64,000 nucleotides of DNA, from assembly GCA_001566295.1 (NCBI GenBank), contig KQ964249.1, positions 1,736,001 through 1,800,000 on the forward strand, in the 5' to 3' direction. The notes under the pieces were generated by a model that was given only the letters and a program-made list of their open reading frames with translations, searched no databases and was not told the origin of the DNA. This document shows positions 32,604-44,600 of the stretch, in pieces. The DNA is from Microdochium bolleyi (Eukaryota; Ascomycota; Sordariomycetes; Xylariales; Microdochiaceae). Numbering within the stretch: position 1 is the stretch's first letter; each line of letters starts with the position of its first letter. Position numbers and translations under genes: made by a program.

Positions 32604-34725
32604 ACCATTGATGAAGCTCAAGGGTCGCGAACAAACACCATCCGTCCGAGGACGATTGTGACATCTTGGGCCACATCAACGACAGTGGCTGGCAACTCCG
32701 CAGCTTGAGTTATCGTGCGTGCCCGCGGGGTTGGGGAGCTGCTCGCATGCATGACGGCCGCGCGCCTGCAGATGCACGACCACAATGCAAAGTTCGTGAA
32801 GTGGCATGACACCAGCCCATCCTGCTGGGCTCAGACGACCGGCCATAGAGGTACTGGGGCAAGCAGGGTCTCTTGTAGCCCTGCGCGACTGAGCTGAACG
32901 TCGTAATTCGACTTGAAAGCTCTTCCTATTGTGGTTCCCAGGAAACAATGGATGGTACGAGAACCATACGGGTGATTCGGAAGCCGCTCGCCGCAAGGGA
33001 TGTCGCCATGCGTCGTCCATGCGCCTCATCTTTGTACATGAACGAGAATCTGCTGCATGCACGCCGAGTCGCAGGACGCATGGTTGGCTGCCATTGCGAC
33101 AAGACCCTGCTTTGGGATGGTGAGGTCGTCGCGCACGCACGCACGCCTGCCGGAGTGTGAGTGCGCGATACGAGCCCGCACCTGCATTCTTCATTGGAGG
33201 AAGCACGACGCCAAGCCTCAACCCAACAAAGGCATCGATCTCAATTGCCTCCGTTTCGGACCCTCGTTACGACAGACAGCACGGTCGCTCTGCTGTATCC
33301 GTCCGCCTCATGATCTTCAGGGTCTCTACTCGCTCAGATGCATCCGGGCGGCGCTGCTGAGAAGTTGACCACAACCAAGTGTTCCTCGCTGAAATTGAGC
33401 TGGTTCACCCCCCACCTCAGGGCAGCAAGCGCGTCGCGCCGGCTGGGTAGATCGGATCCATGCAATTTAACAAGATCGCTGGCGCGGACACCCAAGCGGG
33501 AAAACGAGCGGACGGGACTATGCTCATCCGAATTCGAGCCGGTCTACGCCGTGCTTGGCGGGCCCGTCCACCTCAGCCTCCCTCTGACTGTTTCACCAAC
33601 ACGGGCTCGGCGGGGAGGCCGTATGCTCCGGCCTAGCGGACTGGTTGGCGGACGAGCCAGAAAGAGGCGACAGCAGCCACCATATGGGGCCAACCCTGGC
33701 CCTTCCCGCTCTGAATGGGTCGTGGTGACGACATGACGGGCAGCTCGACAAGGACCGGGGAGCCAGGGGGACACAGGCTGCAGCAGCTCGGCCAGCACTG
33801 GGCAGACAAAAATCCAGAAAAGCACCGCCGAGCAGGCTCCGCTTCGTGTAGAGTCTACTTGTTGATCATTGTGAGCGATCCAGGCTGGCGTGAAACCATC
33901 GGGCAGCTGTCGGAATCGGCAGTGCTTGTGTCAATCCTGATCAGCCAGACGAATCAAGGTTTTCCTCTGCTGGCGGTCAATCGTCATCTCCACCAAGCTG
34001 GCTGCCGCGCGCGTGGAGACAGGCAGCCGGCGGCTACCGTCTCAGCGGCCGACACGTCGTGGGGTGCTGCGAAGCAGTCACAGAGTCCTTCATGTTGCCA
34101 GCACGGAGTTTCAGAGCCGTGAGCAGTTGTGCAGAACGGGTGGTGCCAAAGTGTGCCAGAGTGAGACGGGCTGGGGAGGACAGGCTGGATGTCTTGGTGG
34201 CCTGGCAACTGTCTGGTCCTTGCAAGAATGCTGATCACAGCGGCCGTTCCGGGCCAGTGCACAGACAGGGGCCCTGGGGCCGTCGATTCGCTCTCGTGTT
34301 GTTTGGCCGACGGACGACACGACCCGACACGACACGATGCGTGCCTATGGCGTAGTGGCCGCTCTTCACTGAGTGGTCGCGGCGGCTGCTGATCCAGCTT
34401 TGTCGTCGTCGATCGTGTCGTCGCTGGTCATGGCTGGTGTTCACGTGCCGAGCTGGTCGCCCCGTCGGGATTGCTGATGGTAAGGTTTCTGACTGCATTG
34501 GGCCAGATTGATCGAGGGGCCTGGGTTGTTGGAGTTAATGGAGGACGGAGGGACGGAGCGTCCACCGGACAGACATGAGAAGAATGCCCGAGGCCATTGT
34601 GACGAGATATGATAGCACTCGGCACCTTCCTGGACGCTTGACGGCAGCTCGAATGCTGGGGGTTCCTGGCTGCCCTGGCTCCCATCAACACCACCCACCG
34701 GACGACTTGACGCAGTCTTGATGTC

Positions 34726-34750
34726 GTTGTGTTGTGTTGTGTTGTGTTGT
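34726..34750 (+). repeat. (GTTGT)5 microsatellite
   Basis: Five perfect pentanucleotide units in the WSC upstream region. Confidence 0.9.
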
Positions 34751-35306
34751 GGGCTTGAATTGTTTCCGGCGACGGAACCTACGATCTTTAGAGTTTCCTC
34801 ATGTCTCTCATCACGCTGTCGATTTTCCCGGCCAAAAGCCTGGTCGTGGTGTCTCAGCACCCGCGACCGCATCGTCCTTGCTCTCCAGGCCTCTGAGGAG
34901 CACGCCCTCTGGTGCCAGCTCTCTTGCCCGTTGTCAGCCTGCGTGGCCTGCCTTTGTTGTTGCCCATCCATATTATCTCGAGTTGAGGCAAGTGGTCATG
35001 TAAGTGCCTCGTCGCTGGGAGCCGGCTCGCCTGTGCCTTGGCAGCGAAGCAGGTGCGCCCCGCACCACCCGCTCCAGTGGCCACACCCACTGCCTGGCGG
35101 GCAAGTGCAGCGCACAACCGCCTGTATGCACAGCACAAGGCACGGTACTGGGCTGGGTACCACTCCACCGGCCCTGGCTAGCTCTAGTGGGCCCCTGCCT
35201 GTGCCCAGCGGCCCACCCTCCACCCTCCAACACGGCCCTCGCTGCCCCCACTCGCACCTGCATGCACCTCCCGGCTCCTTGCTCACACCTTTTGCTCTCC
35301 TTCCTC

Positions 35307-35334
35307 CTGCCTGCCTGCCTGCCTGCCTGCCTGC
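35307..35334 (+). repeat. (CTGC)7 microsatellite
   Basis: Seven perfect tetranucleotide units about 590 bp upstream of the WSC start codon, within a pyrimidine-rich leader. Confidence 0.9.
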
Positions 35335-35920
35335 TGTTTCGCTCCGCCAGCCGTCACCCAATATCCCCGACGCATTCCCACTTCGCCCTCGTCGACCTCT
35401 TCTCCTCGTGACAGACGCCTCTCGACGACTTCATCTTCAGCCCTCGTCGACACGCCGACGTCCCCCTCGAGCACGCACCGACTCCAGCAGACGATTCCCC
35501 AGTGCGTTGTCGGCCCGTCGTCTCTCCAGCCACACCGTCCCAGCGAGCCATTCACTTGCCTCCGCTGCTTCCGCCCCAGGTCATGGCCATTGCCTGCTAA
35601 TCAACATACACGATTGTGTGAGTGTGGGCTCTTTTCGTCTCTCGCCGTCGCTGCCTCTCCCAAGCAAACTCCCGACACAATCCATTGTCGTCTCCCGCCT
35701 GCCCTACAGGCCCGTCCGCAACGCAATCAATCCCAAGCGGCCTTGCAACATAAATCTTCCGCAGTCAGCCCGCTTATCACCAAGTCATCAACACGAAACT
35801 CTTGCCATTCGTCCACTCGCACTACTTTGTCGCTGGCTACAACCACCCTTGAACCAGCATTTATTAACGCGGAACACTTCGGACTACAGGTTTCCCTTCC
35901 TACTCGAGCAAGCCAGCAAA

Positions 35921-37281
35921 ATGGCCTCTCTCCGGACGACAGTTCGCCTCGCGGCGGTGGCTGCCCTCGCCATCGGCCATGCTGCGGCCGAGCTCATCCC
36001 CATGACCTTTTGCGCTACGGTCAACACCGCTTCAACGCAAGGCAGTATGTTGTCCTGGAAGAGATATCTCGGCGTTGCTTTCATGATGTGTCACTAACAC
36101 GCAATAGATTCGAGCATATATCAGTCGGACGGACTCTGTCGCGACTTCTGTTCCGCCAGCAACAACGCTTATGCGGTTATCAAAGACAGCAACTGCTGGT
36201 GCAGCGACTACACACCTGCGAACAGCATCCAGGTCAACACCAATAGGTGTAACCAGCCCTGCCCTGGTTTCCCATCAGATACCTGTGGAGGCAACGGCGT
36301 CTGGGGATATATCAAGCTCAGCGCCCAGCCTGCCGGTGTGAAAGGTGGCAGTAACAACGACCCTACTCAGGCCACTGTAAGTACTGCCATTTCTTCGTCT
36401 CTATGCCAATGCACTTTGTGACCCATCTCGCCGTCGCGCCTCCGTCTGTTTCCATCTCCATCGTCCCTCGTCTTTAACTAGAAGCGACATCAGGAGATTC
36501 CGCCAACGCAGGTGCCGGATTCCACAACCGCGCCAGGACCAACAACGTTGGTTCCTACGCCATCGCCGACCCCAGACCCCCCCACAACCAGCAGCAGCAA
36601 GACCAAATCTGTATGGCCCCTCTGCTCTTTGTGTTTGGTGCCTCGTGTCGACCGTGCGATAACAATCTTGCTATATGTGAGACCATGCAGGTAATTGTTC
36701 CTTGACTGACCACTCAATTGTATTAGACTGCGCCGAGCTCGCCTCCCTCAAACACCGCCACCACGCCAGTCGTGATAGTATCGACTGTGACTGCGGATGG
36801 CGGGACCAGCCAGGTCACCATCACGCTCCCACCGTCCAGCAATTCGAACAACGCAGCTAGCAATGGCGAGATGTCGACAACGAGCAACGGCCTCACAACA
36901 GGCGCTGCTGTGGGCATCGCGGTTGGTGTCCTTGGAGCTGTCGGCCTCATTGCCGGCGTGGCCGTGTTCTTCTGGCTGCGTCGTAGGAAGCAGAACCAGG
37001 AGGAAGCGGCTGTAGAGCGCTCGAATAGCGGTCGTGGCAGCTCGGCCGGCATGATGGGTACCCCTCGGACTGAGATGGCCTCCATCTGGGACAGTGAACA
37101 GCTCTCGACGGGCAGACGGAATAGTCGACTGATGCCGCACGACCCCCGGATGGACCCTTTCGCCGGCAACATCTATGCTCAAGCCAATAAGAGCCGCGAA
37201 AGTGTCAACACGCTCCAAGATAACCATGACTATTCGAGAAAGGTGCTCCGAACGACAAACCCGGATCCTGAACAGGACTGA
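35921..37281 (+). CDS. WSC-domain cell-wall stress sensor, 354 aa
   Basis: Type I surface sensor of the Wsc1-3 kind, which reports wall stress to Rho1 and the cell-wall-integrity MAP kinases. Exons 35921-36044, 36108-36376, 36494-36610 and 36727-37281. Signal peptide at 1-23. The WSC domain at about 28-125 carries its cysteines (MTFCATVN, GLCRDFCS, NCWCSDY, RCNQPCPG, DTCGGNGVWGYIKL). A Ser/Thr/Pro-rich, presumably O-mannosylated stalk runs from about 126 to 228. The membrane span is at 230-253, followed by RRRKQ. The cytoplasmic tail of about 100 residues ends DPEQD and includes PHDPRMDPFAGN. The third exon can begin at three in-frame acceptors (36482, 36494, 36512); I chose the middle one because its distance from the TTAAC branch point is typical. 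The frame is open far upstream, but the signal peptide fixes this ATG as the functional start. Confidence 0.9.
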
Positions 37282-40200
37282 GTGGACAGCACGAAGGAGG
37301 TGCTTCGGGGCACATGTATAAAGCGCGTACCGGCCACGGCAAGCCAAGCAATGATGACCACACGATTTCTTCATGTCCGTGGCCATCAAAGACCCCGCGC
37401 ATATTGGTCACGGACGATTGCATTTTCGAAAATACCACCATGGCGTTCAGGAACATGATTTGACATTCACGGGTTGTCCAGCAACAGGGAGCATGTCTAG
37501 CAGCAACAAGGATGCGGACCACGGCCTGCGGACGGATGGGCGGCAGTCCTCGAGGAAGACGCGTATATCATAGAAAGACAGCCAGGTTTGGCTACGTTGT
37601 TTTCACTTTTGGGGCAACCTGGTTCTGGAGATTAGAAGAAGCGCGACGTCTGACCGTTGCGTGGCACATATACCGATTCAATACAGCAATTGAGCCTGTG
37701 GGCTTGACCAGCGCCAATTCCGCGGTGTGCACTTTGCTTGACAGGACTGGACATGGTATGCGTAGTTGCCCGGTTGATTGAGGGCTGCGTAAGCTAAGGG
37801 GCTGGTGCTGGTTGTCATCGCCAGGCACGACTTCCCGGTTGAGGTTAGCAGCGAGGCCGTCGGCAATGTGGCGTTTTCCATGGTCCGTTTGCGAGGCGGC
37901 GGGGTTCGCGGGAGGCGGAGCTGCGTGTCCGGCCTCGAGAGGCTAAGTGATGGCTCTTTGATGTCGATTTGGACGTTTCGAGACGGGAGATTTGGGAGGG
38001 TTGGTCCTGTATGCAGGAGCAGATTACGCAGTACGGTGGCGATCCCAAGGTACGGCAGGTTGCTGAGAGTTGTGCAGGTGTGTGTGGTGGGTGTGGTGGG
38101 TGCAATGGTGTAGCCCCCTGGTGTGGTGTGAGTGGCCTGCGGCCCGATTGGCGGCGTACCTTTGTGTTTTCTGTTGCTCGCAAGGAGCGGCGTCGTGGAC
38201 AATTACGGAGTTAGGGACTTGCATTGTGTGTTTCTGTAATCTCCCCGATCTAGGTCCCATTGTCCCCCAGCTAGCACCATCACACTATCATCTCATGTCC
38301 GGCGCGGTAACTAGTGGGTAGTGTAGCGTACGTTAGGTAGCGTAGTCTACTGCTCTTCGGTGCTGTATGCTCTCGCCCTTTTGCTGCTCGAAACATGCTG
38401 TACGGAGTAAGCGTAGGTAAGCTGACTTACGTCCCGGTGCTGTTTCTGCGATTCTCAACAGGGGAGTCCGCGCAGGCCGAATCCGGCAACGCAACAGCAG
38501 ACCTGGACTGCCACGGGCCTACGTGGCGGCTTCACGCCTGCTCATTGCTCATGGACGATGAATTGTCATCGATCCAGCTGCTCAGTGCGGTGCCCAACTC
38601 CGTTGCTAATACCGACCGGACAGCTGGCTGACTAACTTGCCGCCCAGCATGCCAAGAAAACAAAGACATGTAAGGTTGGTAGCGTAGCGTTGGGTACGAC
38701 CACTTTTTCCATCCCAGATCGGATCGGCAACGTGACCACGACGCACGACGGACAAGGGAAAGCGCGACTGCGAAATCCTTTTTTGGTGTTTTGCGCAGCA
38801 ACAACAACAACAAACACCCGCAGGCGTGGGGCCCTCTTCCCAAAAACAAGTTTCGCGGTGGAGCACAAGGGCAAAGACGATCTGCGCAGCGAGATCTCTG
38901 GGCACCGCTGCTAGCCCGCCGCCATAAGAACGCGTGGGTATCGGTATTGGGGATCCGATCAATTTGATGATGATGGTCGAAAAGGGGGCCTGCCTGCCTG
39001 CCTCTTTGGGGGGCCACGCCAGCACGAGCACGCCGCACGCGCAGCGGGGCAGAGACGCGTGTACGATATATACAATTACTTTACTTGCACCACGCCCGCC
39101 GTTCTCCCGCGGCAAAGGGGTGAGTGAGTGAGATGGGAGGGTGGTGATCTTCCCATTGGCAAACGTCATCGCTGTGCGGCTGGCCCAGCACGGCCGAGCA
39201 GGTTCCACGTGCGTCAAAGGGGGGGGGGGTTCTGGTCGCTTCCGTCCCGGATTGTGCAAATACTGTGTTTGACGCGCAGTGCGTGTGTGTGATCGTCTCT
39301 CGTAGCAAATAGCAATGGGACACAAGATGGCCGTCGCGTGTGTCGTCGCCCTGGTACCCGAAGCCTCCCTCTGATTCGGCCTGGCTTCGCCGAACCATGA
39401 ACCATGAAGGGGAGGGGAGGAATCTCTGCTGCAGCACAGACAAGTTTCTAGTTACACGTCGGTCTCGTTGTGATTGTCTTGTGTGCTGTTCATCAACAAC
39501 CGAGCAAGCAGGAAAGAAAGCAAATGGCCAAAGGAGATCCTGTTCCCGTTGCCCCTTTCTTGCCCTGAGCCAAGAAAAGGTAATACCGCCGTGTGTGCCA
39601 TGGCCAGCCTAGGGAGATGGATCTACAAACAGTAACTATTTACTGTCGGAAACTAAGCGCGGCACGGGCAATACTGTGCCGCCAGACCCAACCTGCCTCG
39701 CCTGCGAGTGAGCCCACACTTTTTTCGAGATTACTCTAGCCTTGCCGCGGACCAGATCGAGATCTCTCTCGTTGTCCCTGAGATCTGGGGCACCATGGAG
39801 ATCTCTCCCTCCCTTCACACCAGGCCCCCCTTCGATATGTATGGCCGCTTTGCTCTGCTTTGCTTTGCCAAAGAGTTGCCTTCCCTTCTTGCCGTGCCTT
39901 GCCTTCTTGCCTTGCCGAGACCGCCGCTGCCTCGTCTGCGCGTGTACAGTATTATCGAGTTTGGCCGCTATGGCAACTAACTCATGTTGCTGCCCGAGGC
40001 GTAGTCAAAAGGTGCTTGCTCCACAGCTCTAAAAACATGGGATACATCATGGACACATCATCATATTTCGCCCTCTCTCCTTTTCCCGTCCCATCAGCTT
40101 CGGGCTGACACACAGACGCACGGAGAGGTGTCTGTACCAGTGTGCGTGCGTGTCTGTCCGTGTGTGTATGTGCGTGCGGCTCTGCGCTGGCCCCGGCTAG

Positions 40201-40378
40201 CCAGACTAGCTTTCTTTACTCACTTCTTTGCTCATTGTTTTTTCGCCTGCGTCTCAACGGTCCGGCACACACACCAAGCAGCAACGGAGACTGTGCCGTG
40301 TAAGTGAGCCTATCAAATATGCTGTTGCGAACCCCAACGAAGGAGGTAGCACACCATCACCACCACCACGGCGTTATT

Positions 40379-40423
40379 TTCTTCTTCTTCTTCTTCTTCT
40401 TCTTCTTCTTCTTCTTCTTCTTC
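40379..40423 (+). repeat. (TTC)15 trinucleotide repeat
   Basis: Fifteen uninterrupted TTC units (GAA on the other strand), the longest perfect microsatellite in the window, in non-coding DNA about 1.2 kb from the THO2 stop codon. Confidence 0.95.
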
Positions 40424-41470
40424 TCCGCTTCCTAGGATTGTAGCATCGCATTCATCCCTTTGTCGATGTGGTTGTGTTCCTTTGTATCTTGTCCCCCTGC
40501 ACGCCAAGGCGGGTTTGTCCATGCCGAGCACCATCCGCTCCGGCACTGCTTGTCCGGCCGGGCATGCATACGCTGTTGTGATCCGGAGAGCCGCCCGGCC
40601 AAACTTCCGACACAGGTACAGCGGGAGAAATTCATGCAGACGACGAGCGAGCGAGCGAAATGATTCATGGCGTTGGAGACATCACGTGTTAATTTCCATA
40701 CAACGCAAACGACCCAAGACGAAAAACACGCTGTGCTGTGCTGTCAACATGTGTTTGGATATCCGACTCCTCTGCGTACCGTAGTCCTCCCAGAAAATCA
40801 TATGAACACTCCTTGAGAAATCAGACAGCAAGTCATATAAGAACGAGAAGAGGAAGCCCCGCCCCCACACAAAAAATAAATAAATAAAAGCTCGTCAAGT
40901 ATACACAGGAGTCACACAGCCAGGGGACTTTCAACGATGCCGTGCGGCGCGGCCCAGAGACAGATGCACTCCTGTCAATGACAAGCCCACCGCTCGCTCG
41001 TCTGAAAAGCTTTGGCTGCCTCTCCCCATTCCGTCACACAAAGTTCCAAAATTTGTACCTCAAATCAAGTGATGGTTTTTCTCGAAGCGGGACAGTTCAG
41101 GTACAAATCGCCAATGGTGCGCCGATATGCTGGAATATAGTTCCAATGTGTTGGTAAAAGTAGTGGTAGTCGCTTCGAGATGCTGCCAAGTCAAAACTCC
41201 ATGATGCAATAAACAGTTTGTAACATGACTTCGGCCTTATCATCTCTCGAGCTGCCGTAAAGCCTGTAGCCAGACAATTCTGGCGTCAAATGTCGGCCCC
41301 TTGGAATAAGAAGCAGATCGAGTACCCGTTGGTGCTCGTCTACTGAAAGAGGTTGTGTAAAGATCGGTACAATTATGAGATGGTTTAGGTTTGAAATCGA
41401 ACGCCGTTTGTTGTGCAATACTCCGTCCTCCTGCTCGACAAATGCTTATCTCGGCAGAAATGTGATGACT

Positions 41471-41487
41471 TGTGTGTGTGTGTGTGT
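41471..41487 (+). repeat. (TG)8 dinucleotide repeat
   Basis: Short perfect TG run in the 3' flank of THO2. Confidence 0.85.
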
Positions 41488-41635
41488 CCATCCCCGTAGG
41501 TATTCCAGTCTGTTGGTACAAGTGATGTGGTTTTCCTCCGCTTTTCTCTCTTTCTCCTCTCGACTTGAAACGTGCCGCCGTTTGGTTTTGCGACTGTGAC
41601 ACAAGTAGGCCGCCGCGCTGTTGTCAACCGGGCAC

Positions 41636-44600
41636 CTAACGCCGCTGTCTCTTCTCGCTTGGCACGCCGCCTGGTCCTCCGAATCCTTCTTCGCTCTGAC
41701 GCTTCCTGGAAGACCTCTCATCTCCTCCTCTGCGGCTATCGCGCCGTTCCCCGTCCCCCGGACCTCGGGGTGCGCCTCCACTGACCCCGACACTGCCGCT
41801 CCCATCGCCGCCTCGTCCAGCTCCACTGCTGCGGCCACCATCTTCATGTCGGTGGCGAGAGTCACGGCCCCTCTCACGGCCTCCGGACGGAGCTTCGCCA
41901 CTCCTGAATCCGGCAGGGCTGTCGCGCCCCGGCCCGCCGCCTTCACGACCAGATCGGCGTGACGGCGGTTCTCTTTCACCGTCACGTCCGGGCTGCGGGT
42001 TTGAAGGCAGCCCGGACTTGCGGTCTCTGCCATCCCTTGCCTCTTTCGAACTTCGATCACCACGAGGGCTCCGGTCGCGACTGCCGTGCTGTCCAGAGCG
42101 GCTCTGGCGTTCTGAGCCATCGTGGTCGCGGCGACTGCGCTCGTGCTCGTGGCGATCGGCCCGGTCGGCCCCGTTTGTGCCTCGCTCGCTGGGCTGGAGA
42201 GGATCGATGCGCTCATACACAGGTGTTGACACAGGGGAAGCCCCGGTTAACACTTGAGCATCAGATCCAGCCATCGTGCGTGGATTCCTCCCGCGTGAGC
42301 CTCCGCCGCCAGCGATAGTGCTCTGAATATGGTCCAGCTGCCGCCTCCCGCCAACTCGGCCACGTTCATTAGTACCTGCCGGACCTGTTGGCGCAGCCAT
42401 CGGACTGCTGTCCATATCAATGGGCAGGGGACGGTGACTGGCGGTTGACGGTAGTCGATCAGGTGTCTGCATCGGTGGTAGCGATGGGCGACCTCGCGGC
42501 GAAGGGCCGCTGGGTGGGACATTTGGCCCGTGAAGGTGAGCCATGCGATCCGGATGGACCGGTACCGAGTTCGCCGAAGGCGCTGTGAAGGGTTGCTGAA
42601 CAGGTGGACCCGGCGACCCAGTGCCAGTATTCAGGTGTCGCAATCGCTCTGGATGAATACCGCCGGCCGGTCCTGTAGGGGCGGCGGGCGACGCGGTCGC
42701 GCTTGGAGCCTGGGAATATTGACCTGGTCCCTGGCCACGGCGGGACCGTGACGAAGCTGGGCCTGTGGGTGGAAACCCGCGATCAGGCGATGGTGGTCTG
42801 GGAAAGTCGTGGCCAGGCAGTCGTGTATCCGGACGACCTGGAAGGGTGCTTGAAGTAGTCCGAAGTGTACTTCGGCCTCGACCACGAGGTCCATCAGGGA
42901 GCGCGACATTCGGGTCGACAGCAGCAGGATTGCTATTGAGACGTCCAAAGTCGGGATCTTGTTGGGCCAGCCTTCCATGCTCGATCTCTCCTCGAGATGG
43001 GCCGGGGCGGTGGAATGCTGCCGGATCACGAGTTCTGTCAAAGCCCGAGCGCTCCGGCTCGTGTTCCGGGTTTCTGGGCAACCTCGGTCCAGACGAGGGG
43101 ACTGACTCGGCTCGTGGGTCTTGACGGTGGCTTCGGCCGCTCCTGTCGTCCCTTATCTCAGCCATGCGAGAGTCCGACCGTTCACCACGACGAGGTGATG
43201 TACCATGGTGTCGATCGCGGCTGTCGTCCCTGCTTTGGCGGCTTGGAGGCCGATTGTCCTGGATGAGAGCGGCCCTGGCGGGGTTGATGAGTTCCGTGCG
43301 TTCCTCTGGGCGTTCTACACCCATCATGCGAGCGCGCTCAGGGTTCAAAGAAGGCCCCTGCGCGTCTGCAGATGGATGCGGCGGTGGCATGGCTTTCGGT
43401 ATTGATGGGCTGTCACGAGGGCCACGAGTCGCATCGGTGGGCCGCCCAGCATGCGAGCCCAGTTGAGCACGGTCTCTTGCCTGGCTTCGTTCAGACGGTG
43501 CCGTATCGCTACGACGGCCGCCTTCCGAATGGTGAGCGGAACGGTCACGTTCGCTGCGGGGTGCTTCTTTAAGTGCAATTTCTGGAGCGCGACGATCAGG
43601 GGTCTGCCCATCACGTCTGAGACTTCGCGAATCTTCTGCTGTCCTTGGCCCTCGAGGTTCTCGAGGTTCCTTAGACTCGCGGTGCTCCCTTGCTGGTTCT
43701 CGAGAAGGCTCTCTGCCATCTCTCTCGCGCGCCGCTCTCGATTCTTGAGTCCGAATTTGTCCATGCAGATCCTGGGTGAAGTGGCCCGGCATTGGGACAT
43801 CCGGACGGCTCGGGAGGCTATGGAGCTTGCCAGTGGGAGTGGAACCCAGCGTTGAGTTTCTGTTCGATTCTTGTCTCGGCCCGTTGGAGGGTCGCGGTGT
43901 ATTCGAGCGGCTTGGCAGCCCTCGGGGATGCTCGAACTTCTGGGGAGCTGAGTTGATCTTCTGGGAACCATCTTCGTCCACGGATTTAGGGGTCGTTCCT
44001 CGTCTTGCCGCTTCGGTCGTCTGAGCTGCTGAATGCTGAGCTGACTTGGCATCGTTGACTTCGCCATCTTCTTCTTCTCCCGCACGGGCGCTGCTAGATG
44101 TATTAGCAGGTGACATGCTGTGAACTACGGCTACCATGCTTACCTGTCCCCAATAGGCTTGAACTCAGGGGCGCTTGGCCGAAGTGAAGAATTCTTGCCG
44201 GCACCTTTCTTGTCGTCGGGAGCATCGCCAGTCTATCATGATGTTAAATAATTACGCGATACGTACGGAAAAATTGCTTGCAGCTTACGGTGTTCGGGCG
44301 GAAGTCCTGCACAATGACCCATTTCGAAGATTGCTTCTTGAGCGCGGACAATGCTGTGTTGGCTGTGACTGAGAGATCGACGCGGTGGCTGGCTCCATCC
44401 TCTGTGTCGTTCTTGGTAGCCGCCTCGCGATCCGCAATGGTCCCTAGAACCTGGAGGAACTGCTTTCCCATGAAGTTGACAGCCGGGAAATATTCCAGGC
44501 CCGATTTCAGGATGGTGATGGCGTTCCTGATATGCATCCATTCCGAGCCGTTGAGACAGCTTTTCAGCGCGGTAGCGAGGTTTCGGTGCCAGTTCCAAAG

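Larger units (their letters stand above)
30714..35920. other. Gene-poor region of about 5.2 kb
   Basis: 3' flank of the kelch gene, then about 3.5 kb with no recognisable gene, then the CT-rich leader or promoter of the WSC gene (about 34.7-35.9 kb). One 132-codon minus-strand frame (31995-31597), with an ATG and plausible composition, is listed separately. It also contains the palindrome TACCCTAGGGTA at 32592-32603, (GTTGT)5 at 34726-34750 and (CTGC)7 at 35307-35334. Confidence 0.5.
37282..41635. other. Gene-poor region of about 4.35 kb
   Basis: Lies between the WSC gene and the 3' end of THO2. No recognisable coding gene or RNA. Features: TACGGAGTA at 38401-38409, a GCCTGCCT repeat near 38987-39002, a G10-like run near 39222-39231, (TTC)15 at 40379-40423 and a TG run at 41471-41487. 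The longer frames here (for example 38606-39325 and 37678-38202, minus strand) are low-complexity and lack ATG or domain support. Confidence 0.5.

Noticed and set aside
34441..34971. 176-codon minus-strand frame upstream of the WSC gene
   Set aside because: Gln/His/Asn-rich translation of the CT-rich leader and pentanucleotide repeat; not protein-like.
38606..39325. 239-codon minus-strand frame in the 37-41 kb gene-poor region
   Set aside because: Contains a run of cysteines from a GCA/CAA repeat and mixed composition; no domain or start support.
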